From assembly GCA_002278855.1 (NCBI GenBank), contig NCGG01000006.1, positions 62,001 through 126,000 of the forward strand: DNA of 64,000 nucleotides. The letters are read 5' to 3'. Within the stretch, counting starts at the first letter, position 1. Every line of letters starts with the position of its first letter. The notes below the pieces were generated by a model. That model saw nothing but the letters and a program-made list of their open reading frames with translations, was not told where the DNA came from and made no database searches. Both the position numbers and the translations under genes were made by a program. This DNA comes from Sphingomonadales bacterium 28-55-16 (lineage in GTDB: Bacteria; Pseudomonadota; Alphaproteobacteria; Sphingomonadales; Sphingomonadaceae). Shown here in pieces: positions 39,208 to 46,507 of this stretch.

Positions 39208-40605
39208 ATGCGATATATGAAAATAAAACCGTCCCAATCCCCCTACCGCCCCGATCCGCAAATCGCCAGCCTCGGCGCGCAAATTGGTGACCCCGTCAAG
39301 GCCGCGCAATTTCCGGAAGCGATCTTGCGGTTTCGTAACGACCGTTGGGCGGAGACGGTGGGGCTGGCGGATTATGATGATGCCGCATGGATCCGGCATT
39401 TTGGCCGCTTTGAGCCGTTGCCCGGCAACATGGTCGAACCGCTTGCGTTGCGCTATCACGGCCATCAATTTCGCGCATATAATCCCAATATAGGCGACGG
39501 GCGCGGGTTTCTGTTTGCGCAAATGCGTGATGGTAACGATCGGCTGCTTGATTTGGGAACAAAGGGATCGGGCACGACCCCCTATAGCCGGCGGGGCGAC
39601 GGCCGACTGACGCTCAAAGGTGGCGTTCGCGAGATATTGGCGACGGAGATGCTGGAGGCGCTGGGCGTCAACACGTCCAAAACATTTTCAATCATCGAAA
39701 CCGGCGAAGAACTGATCCGCGGCGATGAACCATCGCCCACACGGTCGGCGGTCATGGTGCGTTTAAGCCACAGCCATATCCGCATTGGCAGCTTCCAACG
39801 TGTCGCTGCGGAGGGCGATGCGGCGTTTATGCAGCAGTTGATCGCATATTGCCTCACCCAGCTCTATAACGTCACCCCGTCGGATAATCCTGCCGCGCAA
39901 TTGCTTGCTTTAGCCGTTGAACGCGTCGCTGATCTTGCCGCGTCATACATGACAGCGGGCTTTGTCCACGGCGTACTCAACACCGACAATATCAACATCA
40001 CGGGCGAGAGCTTCGACTATGGGCCGTGGCGCTTTACCGAATATTGGGATCCGCAGTTTACCGCAGCCTATTTTGACGAATCTGGGCTCTATGCCTTTGG
40101 CAGACAAGCCGAAGCGCTACACTGGAACCTCGGGCAGCTTGCCGTTGCCTTGCGACTGGTGTCAGACGCCCCGCCGCTTATTGCAGCGCTGGAACAGTTT
40201 CCTGAATTGTATCAACGGGCGGTTATCCAGCGCTTTTTGTGGCGGCTCGGGCTTGCGTCGCGCGGAGACGCCGAAGATCGCCAGTTGGTAGAGGCCGCCG
40301 AACGCACGATGTCGCGGGACAGAATTCCGATTGACCAATTTTTCTATACCCATCGCTTTGGGCGTCAGGGTGCATTTGAAACCCAAAGCGAATATCATAT
40401 GGCGTTCGCTGCATTGTTGCAGCGATATGCCCCAATAGATGCGCCTCGAGATGCCTATTGGGCCGATGGCCATATATGTTCGATGCGCATCAATGAGGTG
40501 GAAGATATTTGGCAGGCGATTGCTGACAAAGACGACTGGCAGCCGCTCTATGCAAAAGTTTCCGCGATGCGCGCAATGGGACATGCACTGAACGCATCCA
40601 ACTGA
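39208..40605 (+). CDS. selO: Protein adenylyltransferase SelO (YdiU family)
   Basis: The 465-residue protein is a pseudokinase-fold enzyme that attaches AMP to proteins. YHGHQFRAYNPNIGDGRGFLFAQM, then LLDLGTKGSGTTPYSRRGDGRLTLKGGVREIL, are the SelO core. FVHGVLNTDNINITGESFDYGPW holds the catalytic Asp and Asn and the DFG-like metal site. The C-terminus reads CSMRINEVEDIW. SelO is a redox-linked regulator in E. coli. An alternative start is the ATG at 39217. It appears monocistronic. Confidence 0.93.
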   Translation: MRYMKIKPSQSPYRPDPQIASLGAQIGDPVKAAQFPEAILRFRNDRWAETVGLADYDDAAWIRHFGRFEPLPGNMVEPLALRYHGHQFRAYNPNIGDGRGFLFAQMRDGNDRLLDLGTKGSGTTPYSRRGDGRLTLKGGVREILATEMLEALGVNTSKTFSIIETGEELIRGDEPSPTRSAVMVRLSHSHIRIGSFQRVAAEGDAAFMQQLIAYCLTQLYNVTPSDNPAAQLLALAVERVADLAASYMTAGFVHGVLNTDNINITGESFDYGPWRFTEYWDPQFTAAYFDESGLYAFGRQAEALHWNLGQLAVALRLVSDAPPLIAALEQFPELYQRAVIQRFLWRLGLASRGDAEDRQLVEAAERTMSRDRIPIDQFFYTHRFGRQGAFETQSEYHMAFAALLQRYAPIDAPRDAYWADGHICSMRINEVEDIWQAIADKDDWQPLYAKVSAMRAMGHALNASN

Positions 40606-40693
40606 TGCGCAATTTTTAGGGGTAAAGTTCTTCTAACCCGTGGCCAACTTATCCTGATTTGATGTTGGGGCTGGCTTCGTCCATGAGGGAACG

Positions 40694-41461
40694 ATGGATC
40701 ATTCTTGTGTATATTTGGTTGGCGCTGGCCCCGGCGACCCGGAACTGCTGACGGTTAAGGCGGTGCGGCTGATCTCGACCGCAGATGTAGTGGTGCATGA
40801 CGGCTTAGTGGATGACGCCATCATGGCGCTCATCAATCCCGCTGCACGGCTGATTTCCGTCGCCAAAAGCCGCTCACGCCACTCAGTACCGCAATGCGGC
40901 ATCAACGACATCCTTGTCCGTGAGGCCCAGGCTGGCCATAGGGTCGTGCGCTTAAAAGGCGGCGATCCTTTCATTTTTGGACGCGGCGGTGAAGAGGCCG
41001 AAGCGTGCCGTGATGCGGGCATAGATGTTGAGGTTGTCCCCGGCATTTCTGCCGCCATGGGTGGTGCCGCAGCAACTATGCTGCCGCTGACCCACCGCGA
41101 TACCGCAAGCGCCGTGACCTTTGTCGCGGGTCAGTGCAAAGGCCTGACAGACCAGAATTGGGCTGGCCTTGCGGGCAAAGGCCGCACTTTGGTTATCTAT
41201 ATGGGCGTGGCAACTGCTGCCGACATAACCGAAAAGCTTATTTGCGACGGCCTTTCGCCTGACACGCCCGTGGCGGTATTGGAACGCGCGACACGGCCCG
41301 ATTCGCGGGCGATGCGCACAATATTGACGGACTTGGGCGATATGATTGGCCGCGAGGGCGTTGTGTCCCCAGCGATTATCATCGTCGGCGATGTTGTCTT
41401 AAAATCCGGTGCCGAAGACCGGCTGATCCATTTTGCCAAACAGGCGGAGAAAATTGCGTGA
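40694..41461 (+). CDS. cobA: Uroporphyrinogen-III C-methyltransferase (siroheme branch)
   Basis: The 255-residue SUMT starts MDHSCVYLVGAGPGDPELLTVKA and contains VVRLKGGDPFIFGRGGEEAEA and VVPGISAAMGGAA, the SAM-binding tetrapyrrole-methylase motifs. It makes precorrin-2 from uroporphyrinogen III. The CysG dehydrogenase/chelatase half is absent, so siroheme completion needs another gene. Its place as first gene of the sulfite reductase operon indicates siroheme supply. The stop overlaps the next gene by 4 bases. An 88-base gap upstream holds no recognised riboswitch. Confidence 0.94.
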   Translation: MDHSCVYLVGAGPGDPELLTVKAVRLISTADVVVHDGLVDDAIMALINPAARLISVAKSRSRHSVPQCGINDILVREAQAGHRVVRLKGGDPFIFGRGGEEAEACRDAGIDVEVVPGISAAMGGAAATMLPLTHRDTASAVTFVAGQCKGLTDQNWAGLAGKGRTLVIYMGVATAADITEKLICDGLSPDTPVAVLERATRPDSRAMRTILTDLGDMIGREGVVSPAIIIVGDVVLKSGAEDRLIHFAKQAEKIA

Positions 41462-41754
41462 AATTACTGACGGGAAATGACTTGGGGTCCGGTGCAGTGA
41501 CCTGGTGGACGGGCAATGGCTGGTCTATCCATGTCGAGGATGCCGCTGATGTCGGCGAACATGGCGAGGCCATCCTCCACGCCGAGGAAGGCGCGCGCCG
41601 CGTCAATGCACCCTATATCATCGATGCTCGAACAACCGCTGATGGCCCGCGCCCAGCCCATATCAAAGACCGCATCCGCGCGCTTGGACCCACCGTCCGC
41701 ACCGACCTCACACTCAAGCCTGCCGACCCTGCGGCGGGCGACTGGATTATCTAA
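41458..41754 (+). CDS. DUF2849 family protein of the sulfite reductase operon
   Basis: The 98-residue protein starts at GTG 41458, overlapping the cobA stop. It reads KLLTGNDLGSGAVTWWTGNGW and later DGPRPAHIKDRIRALGPTVR, the DUF2849 pattern. It has no membrane segments or cysteines. Family members sit almost always between cobA/cysG and the sulfite reductase gene in alphaproteobacteria, so an accessory role for that enzyme is likely. Its biochemical function is not known. The sulfite reductase ATG follows 1 base after its stop. Confidence 0.85.
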   Translation: MKLLTGNDLGSGAVTWWTGNGWSIHVEDAADVGEHGEAILHAEEGARRVNAPYIIDARTTADGPRPAHIKDRIRALGPTVRTDLTLKPADPAAGDWII

Positions 41755-41755
41755 C

Positions 41756-43384
41756 ATGTATAAATATGACCATTATGACCAAGCCCTTGTCGATGCGCGC
41801 GTCGCCGAGTTTCGCGATCAAATAAACCGTCGGATCGCTGGCGAAATAACGGAAGATCAGTTCAAGCCGCTGCGGTTGATGAACGGCCTTTATCTTCAGT
41901 TGCATGCCTATATGCTGCGCGTGGCCATTCCTTATGGCACGCTCGATTCACGGCAGATGCGCATGCTGGCGCATATCGCGCGCAAATATGACCGCGATTA
42001 TGGCCATTTTACCACGCGTCAGAATATCCAATATAACTGGATCAAGCTTGAGGAATGCGCCGACATTCTGGAGGAGCTTGCCACCGTCGAGATGCACGCC
42101 ATTCAGACCAGCGGAAATTGCATCCGTAACATATCGTCTGACCAATATGCGGGCGCTGCGGCGGACGAAGTTACTGACCCACGTCCCTGGGCTGAATTGC
42201 TACGCCAATGGTCAACCTTCCATCCCGAATTCAGCTATCTGCCGCGCAAGTTCAAGATTGCAGTCATCGCGTCACCAGAGGACCGCGCAGCGATGCGTCT
42301 GCACGACATTGGGCTCGAATTGATCCGCCAAGATGGTGTATTGGGGGCGCGGGTATTTGTCGGCGGCGGCATGGGCCGCACGCCAATGATTGCGCCAGAA
42401 ATCAACCCCTTTGTAAAAGCCGACGACTTGTTGAGCTATCTTGAGGCGTGCCTGCGCGTGTACAACCGCTACGGACGGCGCGACAATATCTACAAGGCCC
42501 GTATTAAGATCCTGATCCACGAAATCGGTGCGGACGAATATCGCCGTCAAGTGGCCGAAGAATTCGCACATGTGAAGACTTTGGGCATCGACCCGCCGTT
42601 GGCGGAGCTGGAACGTATCACGGCATTTTTTGCCGCACCTGCTTATGATGCAGTCGATGTGGAAACAGACCGCAGCGATCCCGATTTTGCCGTGTGGCTT
42701 GACCAAAATGTCAAACCGCACAAGCAAGCCGGCTATGCCATCGTCAACATCAGCCTAAAGCCGATTGGCGGCATTCCTGGCGATGCCACGTCGGCGCAGA
42801 TTGATGTGATGGCTGACCTTGCGGAAAGATATAGCTTTGACGAACTGCGCGTTACCCATGCACAGAACATCGTCCTGCCTTATGTGGCAAAGCGCGATCT
42901 CTACGCCGTCTGGCAGGGCTTGCGCGATGCCGAGCTGGCCGATGCCAACCTCGATCTGATCAGCGACATCATTGCGTGCCCCGGTTTGGACTATTGCAGC
43001 CTTGCCAATGCGCGCTCCATCCCCGTCGCGCAAAAGATTGCCACGCGCTTTGCCGACATGGACCGGCAACGTGACTTGGGCGAACTGAAACTGAAGATTT
43101 CGGGATGTATCAACGCATGCGGACATCACCATGCTGGCCATATCGGGATATTGGGCGTCGATAAAAAAGGCGTGGAAAATTATCAACTGACCTTTGGCGG
43201 ATCGGGCGCGGAAGATGTCAGCATCGGCAAGATAATCGGCCCCGGTTTTGACGAAGACGGCGTTGTAGACGCCGTCGAAAAGGCCACCGAAGTCTACAAG
43301 GCTTTGCGGCAAGGCGATGAACGTTTCATCGACACATATCGCCGTGTCGGCTTGGAACCATTTAAGGAAGCGATTTATGGTTGA
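41756..43384 (+). CDS. cysI: Assimilatory nitrite/sulfite reductase hemoprotein (CysI/NirA type)
   Basis: The 542-residue siroheme enzyme reduces sulfite to sulfide (or nitrite to ammonia). The [4Fe-4S]-siroheme ligands are C408-x5-C414 in ACPGLDYCSL and C451-x3-C455 in SGCINACGHHH. The N-terminal half has HFTTRQNIQYNWIKLEE and QTSGNCIRNI, with the siroheme-binding arginines. It lacks CysJ, so it probably takes electrons from ferredoxin. Its operon (cobA, DUF2849, DUF934, cysH) points to sulfite. It overlaps the DUF934 gene by 8 bases. Confidence 0.94.
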   Translation: MYKYDHYDQALVDARVAEFRDQINRRIAGEITEDQFKPLRLMNGLYLQLHAYMLRVAIPYGTLDSRQMRMLAHIARKYDRDYGHFTTRQNIQYNWIKLEECADILEELATVEMHAIQTSGNCIRNISSDQYAGAAADEVTDPRPWAELLRQWSTFHPEFSYLPRKFKIAVIASPEDRAAMRLHDIGLELIRQDGVLGARVFVGGGMGRTPMIAPEINPFVKADDLLSYLEACLRVYNRYGRRDNIYKARIKILIHEIGADEYRRQVAEEFAHVKTLGIDPPLAELERITAFFAAPAYDAVDVETDRSDPDFAVWLDQNVKPHKQAGYAIVNISLKPIGGIPGDATSAQIDVMADLAERYSFDELRVTHAQNIVLPYVAKRDLYAVWQGLRDAELADANLDLISDIIACPGLDYCSLANARSIPVAQKIATRFADMDRQRDLGELKLKISGCINACGHHHAGHIGILGVDKKGVENYQLTFGGSGAEDVSIGKIIGPGFDEDGVVDAVEKATEVYKALRQGDERFIDTYRRVGLEPFKEAIYG

Positions 43385-43799
43385 GTTTCGTTATCGCTCA
43401 GATGAAGTGACAGAACAGCCCTCCGTTACACTCGATGCGTTTCTTGACCAATCGAACGCAACTGCTGTGCGCCTTGAACCAGACGATGATGCCCGCGCGC
43501 TGCTCCCCTTTCTGGATCGGCTAACTTTGATCGAAGTTGCCTTTCCCAAATATCGGGATGGCAGGGGGTATAGCGCAGCGCGGATTTTGCGTGAGTCAGG
43601 ATATAGAGGCGAATTGCGGGCGCAGGGTGACGTCTTGGTCGACCAGATTGCGTTCATGCGCCGCTGTGGCTTTGACAGCTTTGCGCCTGAAGCCTCGCTA
43701 AATCCCGAAGCCGTTGCACGCGCGCTCTCAACTTATGATCATGTGTATCAGAAGGCTGCCGATACCGCCGTGCCCGTCTGGAAATTGCGGCATGGCTGA
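43377..43799 (+). CDS. DUF934 family protein of the sulfite reductase operon
   Basis: The 140-residue protein begins MVEFRYRSDEVTEQ and has LTLIEVAFPKYRDGRGYSAARILRESGYRGELRAQGDVLVDQI, the DUF934 hallmark. DUF934 proteins are found nearly always next to CysI-type sulfite reductases and may help its assembly or electron supply; this is inference from context. The ATG at 43377 lies inside the end of the reductase gene, and its own end overlaps the cysH start by 8 bases, so all three are translationally linked. Confidence 0.88.
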   Translation: MVEFRYRSDEVTEQPSVTLDAFLDQSNATAVRLEPDDDARALLPFLDRLTLIEVAFPKYRDGRGYSAARILRESGYRGELRAQGDVLVDQIAFMRRCGFDSFAPEASLNPEAVARALSTYDHVYQKAADTAVPVWKLRHG

Positions 43800-44562
43800 A
43801 ACAGTCCGCGTCGCCGACCGTATCAACACGGCACCGCGTTACACACAGAGTGACGCTGTTCGCCTGAACAACATGTTCCGGGGGCGTGATACGGTTGAGA
43901 TGCTGACTGTTTTGTTGCACGAGAATATGTTGGGCGATGCCGCCATTGTTTCCAGCTTCGGCGCAGAAAGCGCAGTGTTGTTGCACTTGATTGCACATGT
44001 TGATCCGTCGGTTCCTGTGCTGTTTTTGGATACGGGCAAGCACTTTCCCGAAACGATTACCTATATGGATGAATTGCGTGTGATGCTGGGGTTGTTAGAC
44101 CTGCGCGTCCTTGCACCTGACCCTGCTTTGTTGCGCCAAAAGGATGAAACGGGTCTGCGGTGGTCCTATGACCCCGATGGCTGCTGTGACATTCGTAAAG
44201 TAATGCCGTTAAGTGCTGCGCTCGCGGGGTTCGACGCCCAATTCACGGGACGTAAAGCATTCCAGTCATCGACGCGCAGGGCGTTGCCCCGATTTGAAAT
44301 TGAGGACGGCCGCTTAAAGGTCAATCCGCTTGCAGATTGGGATAAGGACAGAATTGACGCCTATATGGCCGAGCATCGGCTGCCTTCGCATCCGCTGGTG
44401 GAACAGGGATATCCGTCGATTGGCTGCTCACCGTGCACGACGAAAGTTGCGCAGGGCGAAGACCCGCGTTCTGGCCGATGGAAAGGATGGGACAAAGTAG
44501 AATGTGGTATCCACAGCGCCGTCACACCCATCGGCGATGGCAGCGAAGATCCTATTTTCTGA
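43792..44562 (+). CDS. cysH: Phosphoadenosine/adenosine phosphosulfate reductase (iron-sulfur type)
   Basis: The 256-residue enzyme reduces adenylyl sulfate to sulfite with thioredoxin or glutathione. The nucleotide-binding AAIVSSFGAESAVLLHL and LFLDTGKHFPET, plus GRKAFQSSTRRALP, are present. Four cysteines, C131-C132 in GCCDIRK and C212-x2-C215 in GCSPCTTK, bind the [4Fe-4S] cluster. This makes it the APS-using class. The C-terminal ECGIHS supplies the catalytic Cys. No APS-forming or kinase genes (cysDN, cysC) are in the window. It is the last gene of the operon. Confidence 0.94.
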   Translation: MAETVRVADRINTAPRYTQSDAVRLNNMFRGRDTVEMLTVLLHENMLGDAAIVSSFGAESAVLLHLIAHVDPSVPVLFLDTGKHFPETITYMDELRVMLGLLDLRVLAPDPALLRQKDETGLRWSYDPDGCCDIRKVMPLSAALAGFDAQFTGRKAFQSSTRRALPRFEIEDGRLKVNPLADWDKDRIDAYMAEHRLPSHPLVEQGYPSIGCSPCTTKVAQGEDPRSGRWKGWDKVECGIHSAVTPIGDGSEDPIF

Positions 44563-44582
44563 GTGGCGTAACGTTCCCGACA

Positions 44583-44611
44583 CGTCATCCCGAACTTGTT
44601 TCACGATGACG
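44583..44611. repeat. Degraded palindromic repeat, type A
   Basis: CGTCATC (44583-44589) and GATGACG (44605-44611) form a 7-base-pair stem around a long loop that retains CCGAACTTGTTTCA of the type A repeat. It sits 20 bases after cysH, between two converging genes. It could still act as a weak shared terminator. Confidence 0.65.
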
Positions 44612-44651
44612 AGGCTTTGCTCCGCGTACAGTCTACAAAGCTACTTGCAGC

Positions 44652-45053
44652 TCAATCTTTCTGGAAAAAATACGCCTGCACCTCCGCAGCAACGCGCGCA
44701 GGGCGTAAGGTTTCTGCGTCAATGCAACACCAGCTTGATTTGACCTCAGCCAAAACTTCCTCGCCGCGTTTTATAACCGTGTCGTAAAATGACCGCGCGC
44801 CTTGAACCTTTTCAAGAACGACCGTCGCGATGACGTCATCATCCAAAAACGCAGGCCTGCGGTATGTAATCTCATGTTTCAGCGCGACCCAAAGATATTT
44901 CGCCGCAGTCTCAGGCGGAGCAAGCTTGTTCCAATGCGCGAGCACAGCGTCTTGCACCCAATTCAAGTAGCGCGCGTTGTTGACATGCCCCATGAAGTCG
45001 ATGTCAGACGGCAGCACCCCTATGCGGTGAAGATGAGGAAGAGCGGTTGTCAT
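44652..45053 (-). CDS. Acyl-CoA thioesterase (hotdog fold)
   Basis: The 133-residue protein belongs to the 4-hydroxybenzoyl-CoA thioesterase/YbgC type. The key DFMGHVNNARYLNWVQDA segment carries the catalytic Asp and the N-A-x-Y loop. ALKHEITYRRPAFLDDDVIA follows. It should cleave acyl-CoA thioesters in the cytoplasm, with unknown acyl preference. ATG 45053 (MTTALPHLHRIG) matches family starts; the in-frame ATG at 45116 would add 21 unusual residues. It is divergent from the PGPGW gene. Confidence 0.85.
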   Translation of the reverse strand: MTTALPHLHRIGVLPSDIDFMGHVNNARYLNWVQDAVLAHWNKLAPPETAAKYLWVALKHEITYRRPAFLDDDVIATVVLEKVQGARSFYDTVIKRGEEVLAEVKSSWCCIDAETLRPARVAAEVQAYFFQKD

Positions 45054-45199
45054 GAATCTTTCAACATAAGCGGTAAGAGAGGGTTTAGAGCCGTATTGCG
45101 GCGAAACCATGAACAAATGCTGACCATGCTATGTTTCTTTTTTCTGCGGACACCGCTTGCTGTTGACATGAGCTTGCAACACCCGCTCCGCTATCCCAC

Positions 45200-45550
45200 A
45201 TGACGAACATGCACCGCTTGAAACGCAAAAACTGGAGCGATGCGCCTGCCTATCGCTGGTCAATGGTCATTTTCGGTTGGGCGCTGATCATTGCAGCACC
45301 ACTTGTCAGTTGGCTTCCAGGCCCAGGCGGACTGTTGGTGTTTATCATTGGGCTGGGCGTGATCCTCAAACATTCGCTTTGGGCAAAGAAGCGATATTCA
45401 CGGCTTTCAAAGCAACATCCCGAATATGCCCGCTGGGCAAATTGGGCACTGCGGCGTCACAAAGTCAAAGGGCGCCCTCCCTTCCCGGACGTTAAAGGTG
45501 ATTTCCTGCACCTGTTCCGCCGCGACGACATCGACGTGAAAATGCCCTGA
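45200..45550 (+). CDS. PGPGW-type small membrane protein
   Basis: The 116-residue protein has two close membrane segments at about residues 21-38 and 44-58, joined by the SWLPGPGGLLVFIIGLGVIL turn. This matches the PGPGW (putative transmembrane) family. A long basic cytoplasmic tail follows (LWAKKRYSRLSKQHPEYARW...). Its function is not known. It is the gene next to rpmH but is separated from it by a 115-base gap with a promoter-like site. Confidence 0.72.
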   Translation: MTNMHRLKRKNWSDAPAYRWSMVIFGWALIIAAPLVSWLPGPGGLLVFIIGLGVILKHSLWAKKRYSRLSKQHPEYARWANWALRRHKVKGRPPFPDVKGDFLHLFRRDDIDVKMP

Positions 45551-45556
45551 CCTGTG

Positions 45557-45585
45557 TTGACTTTTCACTGCCTTGACCGTATCGG
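45557..45585 (+). promoter_or_regulatory. Possible rpmH promoter
   Basis: TTGACT (45557-45562), 17 bases, then TATCGG (45580-45585) resembles a housekeeping promoter with a good -35 and a weak -10 box. It lies about 80 bases before the L34 start. A second TTGACC at 45573 has no convincing partner. The call rests on consensus only. Confidence 0.3.
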
Positions 45586-45665
45586 CCACAGCAACAGAAA
45601 AGGTCGCTGCGCAGATTCGGCGATTATTTTCATTTCAAGACGCAAAAAATTTAAGGATTACAGTC

Positions 45666-45830
45666 ATGAAGCGCACTTTTCAGCCGAGCAATCTCGTGCG
45701 TGCCCGTCGCCACGGTTTTCGTCTCGTGCGTGCCCGTCGCCACGGTTTTCGTCTCCGTATGTCAACCGCTGCAGGCCGCAACATCCTGAACGCGCGCCGC
45801 GCACGTGGCCGCAAGAAGCTGTCAGCTTAA
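45666..45830 (+). CDS. rpmH: Ribosomal protein L34 with an internal 10-residue duplication
   Basis: The 54-residue protein starts MKRTFQPSN and ends [11 protein letters not shown], as L34 always does, but L34 is normally 44 residues. The extra ten come from a tandem repeat: [10 protein letters not shown] occurs twice (residues 10-19 and 20-29), followed by [17 protein letters not shown]. At DNA level the copies are identical. L34 lies on 23S rRNA in the large subunit, and this region is the basic segment that contacts RNA. The gene is followed by rnpA after 23 bases. Frame and ends are intact, so a functional longer L34 is expected unless the repeat is an artefact. Confidence 0.93.
   Translation: MKRTFQPSNLVRARRHGFRLVRARRHGFRLRMSTAAGRNILNARRARGRKKLSA
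45692..45755 (+). repeat. Exact 30-base tandem duplication inside rpmH
   Basis: Bases 45692-45721 and 45722-45751 are identical, and the 4 bases after continue the period, so 45692-45755 has period 30 without a mismatch. The length is a multiple of three, so the frame is kept. The lack of any difference between copies implies a recent event or strong copying between them. Confidence 0.95.
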
Positions 45831-45853
45831 TCGCACAGCAGGCGAACCGCGGC

Positions 45854-46258
45854 ATGCGCGGTTACAGCGTACTAAAAAAAAGGTCAGACTTTCTGGCTGC
45901 CAACCGGGGGAAGCGATATGCAACTCCCGGTTTTGTTTTGCTTGTGAAAGACAGGCAGGATGAAAGCGCCGAAATTCGGCTGGGCATCACCATCACAAAG
46001 AAGGTCGGTAACGCGGTCATCCGCAACCGCATGCGCCGCCGCTTCCGTGCTTTGGCGCAGGAAATGTTGGCAGGCAAAGGCAAGCCGGGCGCTGACCATA
46101 TACTGATTGGCCGCGATAGCGGGATCGAACGCGATTTTGGCGAATTGCGGGCGGACATGGTGAAGGCGTTGGGCAAGCTATGTCAAAATCTAAGTGCTGA
46201 TTCTGCCGAACCACGGCCAAACGATAAGCGCCCTGCGACAGGCTCAGGGCGACGCTAG
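45854..46258 (+). CDS. rnpA: Ribonuclease P protein component
   Basis: The 134-residue protein assists RNase P RNA in cutting tRNA 5' leaders. LKKRSDFLAANRGKRYATPGFVLLV, RLGITITKKVGNAVIRNRMRRRFR (the RNR signature) and DHILIGRDSGIERDFGELRADM are in family order. The last dozen residues, NDKRPATGSGRR, are encoded by a palindromic repeat (46227-46256) that also includes part of the stop codon. ATG 45854 gives the family start. yidD begins 2 bases after its stop. Confidence 0.95.
   Translation: MRGYSVLKKRSDFLAANRGKRYATPGFVLLVKDRQDESAEIRLGITITKKVGNAVIRNRMRRRFRALAQEMLAGKGKPGADHILIGRDSGIERDFGELRADMVKALGKLCQNLSADSAEPRPNDKRPATGSGRR
46227..46256. repeat. Palindromic repeat forming the end of rnpA
   Basis: AGCGCCCTG (46227-46235) faces CAGGGCGACGCT (46245-46256). 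GCCCTG/CAGGGC pair as a 6-base stem, with AGC/GCT outside it. It reads agcgccctgcgacaggctcagggcgacgct, resembling the GACAGGCTCAGGGC dispersed repeat common in alphaproteobacteria. The stop codon TAG of rnpA begins at its last base. Confidence 0.6.
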
Positions 46259-46260
46259 GC

Positions 46261-46473
46261 ATGATCGCAAAGCTCCTCATCCTTGTTGCGCGGGCTTGGC
46301 AAATCGGCCCATCGCGCATTTTGCCACCGACATGCAGGTTTAGTCCAAGCTGTTCGGCTTATGCAATTGGGGCGCTCCAGAAATATGGCGCATTTAAGGG
46401 TGGCTGGCTGGCCCTCAAACGGCTATTGCGCTGCCAACCTTGGGGTGGGCACGGATATGACCCGGTGCCATGA
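46261..46473 (+). CDS. yidD: Membrane protein insertion efficiency factor YidD
   Basis: The 70-residue protein has the YidD pattern: a hydrophobic/amphipathic N-terminal helix (MIAKLLILVARAWQIGPSRI), then PPTCRFSPSCSAYAIGALQKYGAFKGGWLALKRLLRCQPWGGHGYDPVP. All conserved cysteines are present. It associates with the inner membrane and helps YidC-dependent insertion. It lies between rnpA and yidC, the canonical place. Confidence 0.96.
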   Translation: MIAKLLILVARAWQIGPSRILPPTCRFSPSCSAYAIGALQKYGAFKGGWLALKRLLRCQPWGGHGYDPVP

Positions 46474-46507
46474 CGCCCAACTGACTGATTAATGAGGATT
46501 TGTAGAC

